From Bradyrhizobium canariense (GTDB lineage: Bacteria; Pseudomonadota; Alphaproteobacteria; Rhizobiales; Xanthobacteraceae), in contig NZ_LT629750.1 in assembly GCF_900105125.1 (NCBI RefSeq), positions 6,661,001 through 6,725,000 on the forward strand: 64,000 bases of DNA, written 5' to 3'. Positions 55,122 through 61,441 of the stretch are shown piece after piece (the stretch's first letter is position 1; the number at the start of each line of letters is the position of its first letter). The notes beneath the pieces were generated by a model. The model ran no database searches, was not told the origin of the DNA, and worked only from the letters and a program-made list of their open reading frames with translations. A program made the position numbers and the translations under genes.

Positions 55122-55566
55122 ATAAGCTATATGTCCTCAAATACTTACAAGAGCGCTTGAAACGCCCTGCTTCTCAGGCGCGCTATTGTACCAATTTGTA
55201 CCAACGAGTCTGTTTCAGGTGACGTCCAGCGCGGCTGCTCCGCGTTCTTCGCTCGGTCCGAGTCCTTCTGCGCTCGAATTCAGGACTTCGGATCGACGGT
55301 GCGACCTGCTTCAACCGCGACGCGCGGGCGCGGCCTTGATCGTGTCTCGGAGAGAAATGGTGAGCGTGGGCGGAGGTCCGGTAGCCATTGGAGCTACAAC
55401 TCGCTCTGCTTGGTCGGCACGCGTTGGCGGCGCTCGCGCCGCGTCCTGGTGAGAGTGTCATGGACATAGGCTGTAGCGGAGGCGAGACTGCCCCCAGAGG
55501 ATTGCTTTGGTGGGCGTAGTTCAATGGCAGCGCGTAAAACGAAAAGGCCGGCGGATTAGGCGCACT
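55122..55566. other. 445 nt downstream of tRNA, no clear gene
   Basis: Contains a direct duplication TTGTACCAA at 55186-55194 and 55196-55204 and a tRNA-Gly-like fragment at 55510-55530 (see finding). No integrase or recognisable protein. A 113-residue minus-strand frame is unconvincing. Confidence 0.5.
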
Positions 55567-56493
55567 CTACCTGACGATATCGATGCCAACCTTCGCGACA
55601 GCCAAAAGGGCCTTGGTGCCCTCCAGCGAATCCGCAGTATAATCGAGCCTCACCCCGTCGCGCTGCAGCGCCTCCACAAGGGCCGCGACATCTTCGCTGG
55701 CCTGAGATGACAACACGATATCGCCCGCGTGCTTTACGGTCAGGCTGTTGACGAAGCGCGCTTGCTCCAATGTCGCGGCTTCAGGCCTCACCCCGCCACA
55801 TGGGCGAGTAGTGAGGTCCGCCAATTGGAAATCGTTGGGTACGGCCAGCTTGAAATCCATAAGCGTCGTCACGCAAAGGTCTGGCGCAAGCGGCAGCATT
55901 CGTGCCGGGGGCGTCCCCATGTTGTCTTGCCCAAACGCGGCAGATGGGTTGTCGCTCGTCAGGAACAGCTCGTCTGTAGCATTTGTAAGGAGTGTCCACG
56001 GCTGCACATAGAGACGCCAAGCAACCCGAGGCAGAGTTTGCGTGAAAAGCGCCTGTGCGAATTTTGGGTCTACAGTGATGCTGAGGTCTTCAAGCCGGAT
56101 GCCCGGTGGCGGAGGGCGTGCGATGATCGGAATCAGGCTGCGAAGCTCGTTCTTAACGACTTCCGCCCCGATGCCGGAGCTTGTCGGCGTCGTCGCCAAC
56201 ATGCTGGCCCAACCGAGCGCGAGCACAAATTTGTTGTCGCCCGTGAATTCGCGTCGACGAAAGCCTTCGACAGCACGATTCCAGAAGGGCTCCCACAGCG
56301 CGCGGTACTGACCAAGGGTGTCTCTCTTGGTCAGATATGGGTTGAGGTCGTCATTTTTCTGCGCGCACACCACATCGGGCCAGCAGGCAAACTGCTTGCC
56401 AGTCGATTTGCGATAGGCTTGCAGCTTCCGACCGGTTTTACGGTCGCACCATTGGCCGAGATAGGTCTGCGCGACATAGTGATCGAGTGCCAT
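55567..56493 (-). CDS. DUF4238 family protein
   Basis: 308 residues. It begins MALDHYVAQTYLGQWCD, the HYVxQxYLxxW motif that opens DUF4238 proteins, and has LFLTSDNPSAAFG (about residues 171-184) as in the family's conserved middle. The RBS AGGGGAAGG abuts the ATG very closely. Function is unknown. It is divergent from the gene pair at 56560-57307 and shares a 66-nt intergenic region with a 9-bp inverted repeat. Being next to a tRNA and this pair suggests an acquired module. Confidence 0.8.
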   Translation of the reverse strand: MALDHYVAQTYLGQWCDRKTGRKLQAYRKSTGKQFACWPDVVCAQKNDDLNPYLTKRDTLGQYRALWEPFWNRAVEGFRRREFTGDNKFVLALGWASMLATTPTSSGIGAEVVKNELRSLIPIIARPPPPGIRLEDLSITVDPKFAQALFTQTLPRVAWRLYVQPWTLLTNATDELFLTSDNPSAAFGQDNMGTPPARMLPLAPDLCVTTLMDFKLAVPNDFQLADLTTRPCGGVRPEAATLEQARFVNSLTVKHAGDIVLSSQASEDVAALVEALQRDGVRLDYTADSLEGTKALLAVAKVGIDIVR

Positions 56494-56502
56494 CCTTCCC
56501 CT

Positions 56503-56532
56503 ATAGCACGACTTGCCTCATTTTCGTGCTAT
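56503..56532. promoter_or_regulatory. 9-bp inverted repeat, likely operator
   Basis: ATAGCACGA (56503-56511) and TCGTGCTAT (56524-56532) are perfect complements separated by 12 nt. It sits in the middle of the 66-nt divergent intergenic region between the DUF4238 gene and the 56560 gene. A dimeric regulator could control both. Confidence 0.6.
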
Positions 56533-56559
56533 TTAGTCGGCTCTAGAGGCGGTTCCATC

Positions 56560-56874
56560 ATGACCGATGCCAATCAACAGCACATAGCCCTTCTTCGCGA
56601 GAAGACCCGCGCGGAGCGGGCGATCATTGCCGAACTGAATGGTAAGCTCGACGACCTAAAGGAAATGCTGAAGCCGGCGCTGTCTCAACTCGACTTCGTC
56701 GATCTTTATTTCCTTGATCCGAAAATCCTGAGCGAGGATCGAACACCGCAACAGCTCGCGCGATGGCTCACCGCCGCCGATGGTGCGCTCGTGATCGCGA
56801 TCAACACACGGACGAACGTCGAGCGGCTCGCCAAACAATTCGGGCCGGATGCCCGCTTGATCCATGCACGTTGA
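56560..56874 (+). CDS. small protein, partner of HEPN-like gene
   Basis: 104 residues from the ATG at 56560. Residues about 4-38 are an amphipathic helix or coiled coil (QQHIALLREKTRAERAIIAEL), followed by LDFVDLYFLDPKILSEDRTPQQLARWLTAADGALVIAINTRTNVERL. No known family recognised. Its last 11 nt overlap the start of the next gene, so the two are translationally coupled. It may be a partner or antitoxin of the HEPN-like product; that is an inference. Confidence 0.7.
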   Translation: MTDANQQHIALLREKTRAERAIIAELNGKLDDLKEMLKPALSQLDFVDLYFLDPKILSEDRTPQQLARWLTAADGALVIAINTRTNVERLAKQFGPDARLIHAR

Positions 56875-57307
56875 CAAGCTTGCGTGGGCGATCGGTCTGC
56901 TGGACGGCGCGCGTCGCCTCGCTTCGACCGCTCAAACCACATCCGAGATCGGCATGTCGTTCTTTTTGCTGCTCGGCTTCAGCGTCGAGAATGCGCTGAA
57001 GGCGCATCTCGAAAAGAAAGGGGAGCCGCCGGGCAAGTGGGAGCGGTCGCACGATCTGACCGACCTGTTTGACAAGGCCTCGGCGCGCGGGCTCGCGCCG
57101 ATGGATGGCGTTGAGGCCTTCGTGCGCGCGCTCTCGCCGTATCACAAGGATTTCGTGTTTCGATACCCGGAGAAGGCGGGCACCGTTGATCTGTTCAAGC
57201 CCGCGTCATCGATCGATGCGACGAACGAGCTTTGTGCGGCAGTCTTCCAGCATTTCGACCCGGCCGAGATACAGGCCTCGGCCGCCGCGCAAGGCGTCAA
57301 GCCGTAG
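56864..57307 (+). CDS. HEPN-domain-like protein
   Basis: 147 residues. SFFLLLGFSVENALKAHLEKK (residues 32-52) and SHDLTDLFDKA (62-72) are typical HEPN helix sequences, and R88-ALSPY-H94 gives an Rx5H motif within the Rx4-6H range of HEPN ribonucleases, followed by RYPEK (100-104). The gene starts inside the upstream one by 11 nt. HEPN proteins are often toxins or defence nucleases with a paired partner. Nothing here shows a nucleotidyltransferase antitoxin; the role is inferred. Confidence 0.72.
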   Translation: MHVDKLAWAIGLLDGARRLASTAQTTSEIGMSFFLLLGFSVENALKAHLEKKGEPPGKWERSHDLTDLFDKASARGLAPMDGVEAFVRALSPYHKDFVFRYPEKAGTVDLFKPASSIDATNELCAAVFQHFDPAEIQASAAAQGVKP

Positions 57308-57430
57308 GCATTGAGCGGCGCGCCAAACAGCACTACACTGTTGCCGAGGGTAGGAAGCCAGTTGCTTCCCTGTTTCGCTGCGGTCGGTGCCGATGTGCTT
57401 TGAACGCCCTCGCGATCAATAGGAGATGCA

Positions 57431-57544
57431 ATGAGCGATAACCGCCCGTCGCGTCCGCCGGACATCGTGCTTCCCGTTGGGCAGCCGATCCCGCCCGGAC
57501 CCGGCATCAGGTGGTGGCTGCGGCACATCGCCAGCCGCAAGTGA
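57431..57544 (+). CDS. very small protein, 37 aa
   Basis: AGGAGATGCA precedes the ATG at 57431. The 37 residues run SDNRPSRPPDIVLPVGQPIP then a WWLRHIASRK end; proline-rich, basic end, no membrane helix. Such PPxxxLPVGQPxPPxxxxxWWL proteins are seen as short ORFs in Bradyrhizobium by recollection. A terminator-like hairpin follows directly. Confidence 0.55.
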   Translation: MSDNRPSRPPDIVLPVGQPIPPGPGIRWWLRHIASRK

Positions 57545-57555
57545 CAAAAGCGAAA

Positions 57556-57576
57556 CCCGGCAGCAATGCCGGGCTT
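57556..57576 (+). terminator. hairpin terminator
   Basis: CCCGGC (57556-57561) and GCCGGG (57568-57573) with loop AGCAAT, followed by CTTTCC. Short but well placed after the 37-residue gene. Confidence 0.5.
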
Positions 57577-57622
57577 TCCGCGCACCACGTCAGAACGGGG
57601 CTAATTAATTGGAGAAAGTGCA

Positions 57623-57865
57623 ATGCGTTCTGGCTTGGCATTATGCCTTGTGATCGCTCTCTGTGCTTCCGCGAACGCCGCCCCAAGAGGGCATCATGCC
57701 AAATCGCACCATGTCATCGTTCGTCCCAGCCAGGCTGTGATCCCAAGCTACGTCGCTCCGAGTGGTGTGCGGATCTATCGCGACGACTCCGTTCCGGGCG
57801 GTCTGCGGACCGACCACGACGACCCCCCTGCCTACGATGATCCATCCAAGTTTGGCGGCGGCTGA
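57623..57865 (+). CDS. small secreted protein, 80 aa
   Basis: Signal peptide MRSGLALCLVIALCASANA, then a histidine-rich start (APRGHHAKSHHVIV) and an acidic end (TDHDDPPAYDDPSKFGGG). GGAGAAAGTGCA precedes the ATG. Type common in Bradyrhizobium as a short exported protein; metal binding by the histidine and aspartate clusters is a guess. Confidence 0.72.
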   Translation: MRSGLALCLVIALCASANAAPRGHHAKSHHVIVRPSQAVIPSYVAPSGVRIYRDDSVPGGLRTDHDDPPAYDDPSKFGGG

Positions 57866-58186
57866 TCTGCGGCGACCAGACGACATGTACGCCAAAGTTC
57901 TCGCGTGACATGGCGCAGAGCTGACGTCCGTCCGTTTGCTATACGAAATTCGTTCAAACGGAGTCCGGGACCAATAAGGAAAGGCATAAAATGGAGTCAG
58001 TCGCGACTGATAAGAAAATAATAATAAGCTGATCAGTCGTTGAATGGCCGCCTCTGGCGCGAAAGCGGACATTTAGCGATTGGCGACGTTGGGCAACAGC
58101 CAATGCTGACGACCTGAGCGGGCCAATCGACATTTACGGCTATTCTTCTCGCGCCAATTCCGGAAGCACGCGGTAGCGCGTGGGAC
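57866..58186. other. intergenic, no gene seen
   Basis: About 320 nt without a convincing open frame; AT content is higher near 57990-58030 (AAGAAAATAATAATAAGC). Confidence 0.5.
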
Positions 58187-58282
58187 TTAAAGAACGAACG
58201 TTGCCAATTGATAGACCGAGTAGATGGCCTCCAAGCCTATAAGAACAAGCGCTACGATCATCAGATAAAAGCCGAAATGCAT
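58187..58282 (-). CDS. single-helix membrane micropeptide, 31 aa
   Basis: ATG at 58282: HFGFYLMIVALVLIGLEAIY then SVYQLATFVL, almost wholly one membrane helix. No good RBS is seen. Similar micropeptide nearby at 58494-58592. Marginal. Confidence 0.4.
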   Translation of the reverse strand: MHFGFYLMIVALVLIGLEAIYSVYQLATFVL

Positions 58283-58493
58283 GAAGAGATCGAAACCAAA
58301 TGCTTCTTGCGGCGCGCGCGCATCTCACGCAACGCCGTAAACCAAAATGAGTGAGCGTCGGAAAGGACGATCAGCCGACGAACTATTCGTCCGCAATTGA
58401 AAGGGAAGGCTTCCGCCGCCGCGGAAGTGATGCCTTCGTCGTGAACCTCTTCTTGGCCGGAGGTCTCTTGTTCGACGTCAGATTACTGCTTGT

Positions 58494-58592
58494 TCACGCG
58501 CCGTAGAAAATCTTGATTCCCCACAGCACGACGACGATGGCCGATACCAGCGTGGCCGCCGTCAATACACTTTCTAAGGAAGCGACTCTCAT
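58494..58592 (-). CDS. single-helix membrane micropeptide, 32 aa
   Basis: ATG at 58592 with GGAGAG 5 nt upstream. Residues 8-28 form a membrane helix (SVLTAATLVSAIVVVLWGIK), ending FYGA. The good RBS supports expression. Function unknown. Confidence 0.5.
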   Translation of the reverse strand: MRVASLESVLTAATLVSAIVVVLWGIKIFYGA

Positions 58593-58902
58593 ACTACTCT
58601 CCGCTTCCCAGCCCCATTTGGCGGTCTAGATGATTCGTTAACTCCATAGCAATTGCTCGATGACAACGTCTCGAACGTTGCGCTCGCTTGTGGTTTGCGG
58701 GCCACACATCTCCGTACTATCCGGAATTGGGATCGTGCGAGTGCGGACATCAATTAAGTCGCCGCATATATCGCACGTCTTTTACCGGCTTCCACATCGC
58801 GCAACAGCAGAGTCAATGACGGACATCGCGAGCAGGGTTCACCGAGCGGCTACTGACATCGGTGTCGCATATTCGCCGGAGATCCAAATAAATCGACCGT
58901 GA
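58593..58902. other. intergenic, no gene seen
   Basis: Holds a plus-strand frame (58660-58902) with no RBS and a low-complexity product; I do not call it. Nothing else visible. Confidence 0.4.
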
Positions 58903-59193
58903 TCAGAGTTTCTGAAGCACATCGATGGGGAACTTATCAGCATTGGGCTGGCCGTCCTCGCCGGTCCAAAAGCAATCAACCTGATTACCGTTGATACCGT
59001 GAACAGTCATCGCAGGCCCTCCCGAACGCAGCCGAACAAGATCGCCACGCTGGAACGAGGCAGCGGCTTGGCTCGGCATTGCCGTACTCGATGAAGAAGG
59101 GTCCGAAAGCGCCGGTACCGACAAAGGTATGCTGAGCGCCGTCCCGAGAATTACTGCAGCTATGATCGAAGCGCGTTTTGTAACCACTAGCAT
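58903..59193 (-). CDS. exported YodC/DUF2158-like protein
   Basis: 96 residues from the ATG at 59193 (GGAGTTTAAT upstream). Signal peptide RASIIAAVILGTALSIPLSVPALS, then FQRGDLVRLRSGGPAMTVHGINGNQVDCFW, which is the DUF2158/YodC fold sequence GDxVxLxSGGPxMTV...C.W. YodC proteins are normally cytosolic and about 60 residues, so the signal peptide and extra linker are unusual. Confidence 0.78.
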   Translation of the reverse strand: MLVVTKRASIIAAVILGTALSIPLSVPALSDPSSSSTAMPSQAAASFQRGDLVRLRSGGPAMTVHGINGNQVDCFWTGEDGQPNADKFPIDVLQKL

Positions 59194-59205
59194 ATTAAAC
59201 TCCAT

Positions 59206-59565
59206 CTCTCATGAATCAGACATAGGATCACCTTTCACTCACGCCACTAAATTTCATTTTAGAAGTGGCCCAGGTCGCGGGGATTTCGACGCTGTGCTCC
59301 TGCCCGCGAGTTGTCGCGTCCTCGAACGATCGGTGTGGACTGTCATAAAATCCGTTGGTGCGCCGGTCGTTTGCTCGAAGCTCAAAAGCAATTCGAAATT
59401 TCCAGATTGGTTTTAAATCGAGAGCGTGGCGGGTCTGGCCATCGTGTTCGGACGAGTCCGTAGTCTCGTCACGCTGAGGAGAGCACGTAACGCGGTCAAG
59501 ACATGCCACCGGATCGGATGGGCAGCGTTAGCCGCCACAGCATGTGGTTGTCGTGACCGTTCGGT
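59206..59565. other. intergenic, no gene seen
   Basis: About 360 nt between two minus-strand genes; no protein-like frame, RNA motif or repeat was recognised. Confidence 0.4.
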
Positions 59566-59829
59566 TCAAATCATTGGCCCATAGTAGGCGCCCCAATGAC
59601 CCCACATATCGTGGTCCCCGTACGAGCGGAAACCGCCGACGCGGTTTTCGTAACCGCCATAGGCCTCACGGGGAGTACGGCGGAAGCAGCCGCTAAGGTG
59701 ATTTTCGCGAAAACCATCACTTTCGCTACAGCCACCATAACCGCTGCCGCGGGTAAATGCACTGGCGGGAAGCCCGGATACTCCGAAAACAAGGAGAATT
59801 GCAAGAACGACGGCAGCGTTGCGCAACAT
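59566..59829 (-). CDS. small secreted Gly/Tyr-rich protein, 87 aa
   Basis: Start at the ATG at 59829, AAAGAGGTCTGTCA upstream. Signal peptide NAAVVLAILLVFGVSGLPASAF. The mature part, GSGYGGCSESDGFRENHL, GCFRRTPREAYGGYENRVGGFRSYGDHD and WGHWGAYYGPMI, has two cysteines and many G, Y and H. A longer frame and a frame in another phase are shadows. Role unknown. Confidence 0.68.
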   Translation of the reverse strand: MLRNAAVVLAILLVFGVSGLPASAFTRGSGYGGCSESDGFRENHLSGCFRRTPREAYGGYENRVGGFRSYGDHDMWGHWGAYYGPMI

Positions 59830-60197
59830 TGACAGACCTCTTTGAGATGCTCCGTGCATCCGTGTTGATTCAAGGACCATTTTCGATCGACTGCCCACGG
59901 GGGCTTCCGGTCGAGATTTAAATCTATCGGGCACGTGTAATTGCTTGACCGATATCGCTGTTGTTTTCTCTCATTGCGGTATTTCGGCCGAACGAAGTGC
60001 GACGTTCCAGTTACTCGTAAGCAGCGAGTGACCCGGATTCAAGCTTGCGCTTCGACGTGACCAGGAAGCGCCATACAAGAAGTCGGGCTGATGGAGTTTC
60101 GTGGCCAGCCCGACCTCTTGGAACGCGGTCACGTTAGCGCTCAGTCCGGATCGATATTGATCCCGGATTTGCTAGGCCGATCTACGACACGGACGGA
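59830..60197. other. intergenic, no gene seen
   Basis: About 370 nt; nothing convincing on either strand. Confidence 0.4.
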
Positions 60198-60437
60198 TCA
60201 ATTGACCGGCGCGGGTTCGCAAGGCGGACCGTTATCCCAGGGCTGCGTGGCAAAGGCGCCTACGGCCGGAGCCGGATAGCACAGACGTCCGTCAACATAA
60301 CGCTCGCCATGCGTGGTACTCGTATTGGCGTCCGCTGCGATGTGCCGCGAGGTTACATGGCTCTCACGAGCCATAGCGGGAGTTGCGAGCGTGGCCGCGG
60401 CGATCAGCGCAGCCGACAGAAGTTTAAGCTTAGTCAT
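60198..60437 (-). CDS. small secreted protein, 79 aa
   Basis: ATG at 60437 with GGAGAAATCGA. Signal peptide KLKLLSAALIAAATLATPAMA. Mature part HVTSRHIAADANTSTTHGER, VDGRLCYPAPAVGAFATQPW, GPPCEPAPVN, with two cysteines. Similar short exported proteins are common in Bradyrhizobium. Role unknown. Confidence 0.7.
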   Translation of the reverse strand: MTKLKLLSAALIAAATLATPAMARESHVTSRHIAADANTSTTHGERYVDGRLCYPAPAVGAFATQPWDNGPPCEPAPVN

Positions 60438-60864
60438 TCGATTTCTCCATTGGATATAAAAGCCAACAGCGTTTGGCTTCTCCATGGAGATGGAGCGGCG
60501 ATCGACTGATGAAAGTAACAATTCCTCGCTTCGTTTCAACGGCGCGTGAAGTCAAGTGCGTCGTACGGTGGAAATCCTCCGCTGATCCTGACGCTCGAGC
60601 ATCAACGCAGTCACCGACCTTTTGGTAGCTTAATAAGTCCGGTAACTCGTCCATCGATTGCCGGACGTTCAAACCAATTTCAGAATTCTAAATCAGATTT
60701 TAATTGAGAACGTCGCGACGCTGACCATTGTCAGAGTAGCTTCCGGCGCTTGTTCTGTTGTCGAAAGTTTGTTGGGGCGACCCTCCAAGAAGATACCGGT
60801 GAACTCAAGGGCGTGCCGCGGGAAAGTTCGCGCACGCAGCGGCTTACGATGTCCGGAGGTGAAG
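60438..60864. other. intergenic before DUF305 gene
   Basis: About 430 nt without a convincing gene. A long plus-strand frame begins at 60658 and joins the DUF305 gene, but has no RBS and unlikely sequence. Confidence 0.4.
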
Positions 60865-61389
60865 ATGGTTCTGTTCTCGCGCTCTTTTGTCCGCAAACGC
60901 ATGATCTCGCTGGCAACCACGGCGTCAGTCGCCGCGACATCGTTCGCCCTTGCAGAGGTTCCGAAGGGGACGGATCACGTCCGTGGAGCGATGCCGATCC
61001 AATATGTCGCGGACCAGCCAGCTCATTCGCGGGAGAAGCCGTTCCTGTCGGAGAACGCCGCCGCCATGAACAAGATGATGGCAGATATGACGATCAAGCC
61101 GAGCGGCGATGTCGACCGCGATTTCGTGGCAATGATGGTGCCGCACCATCAAGGCGCGGTCGATATGGCGAAGGCCGAACTCAAATACGGCCATAACGAG
61201 CAGCTGCGCCGACTGGCTCGGGAGATCGTTGCCAAGCAGCAGCAGGAGATCATGGTCATGCGGGATGCCGTCAGTGACAAGCGATCGTCCCCAGCGCAAT
61301 CGCCGGAGCAGCCCCGCGCCGAGTCGTCACCGCAATCGGATTCGACTGACGGCTCGGTCGCCCGTGACGGAATGAAGATGTCTCGATAG
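60865..61389 (+). CDS. exported DUF305 family protein
   Basis: ATG at 60865 with GGAGGT 6 nt upstream; 174 residues. N-terminal region KRMISLATTASVAATSFALAE is a signal peptide. The DUF305 core, DRDFVAMMVPHHQGAVDMAKAEL and YGHNEQLRRLAREIVAKQQQEIMVM, includes the HHQGA motif; members are thought to bind metal, often near copper or silver resistance genes. It is followed in 52 nt by an RND pump gene. The tail is disordered. Confidence 0.82.
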   Translation: MVLFSRSFVRKRMISLATTASVAATSFALAEVPKGTDHVRGAMPIQYVADQPAHSREKPFLSENAAAMNKMMADMTIKPSGDVDRDFVAMMVPHHQGAVDMAKAELKYGHNEQLRRLAREIVAKQQQEIMVMRDAVSDKRSSPAQSPEQPRAESSPQSDSTDGSVARDGMKMSR

Positions 61390-61441
61390 TCGACGCCGGT
61401 TACAGGGCTTCGTTCGCGGAGCTGAGCTGCAGGGATAGATC

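Noticed and set aside
55183..55524. Minus-strand 113-residue frame near the tRNA
   Set aside because: Basic, low-complexity and unlike any integrase; no start signal.
58660..58902. Plus-strand frame of 80 residues
   Set aside because: No RBS, no recognisable sequence and no good neighbours.
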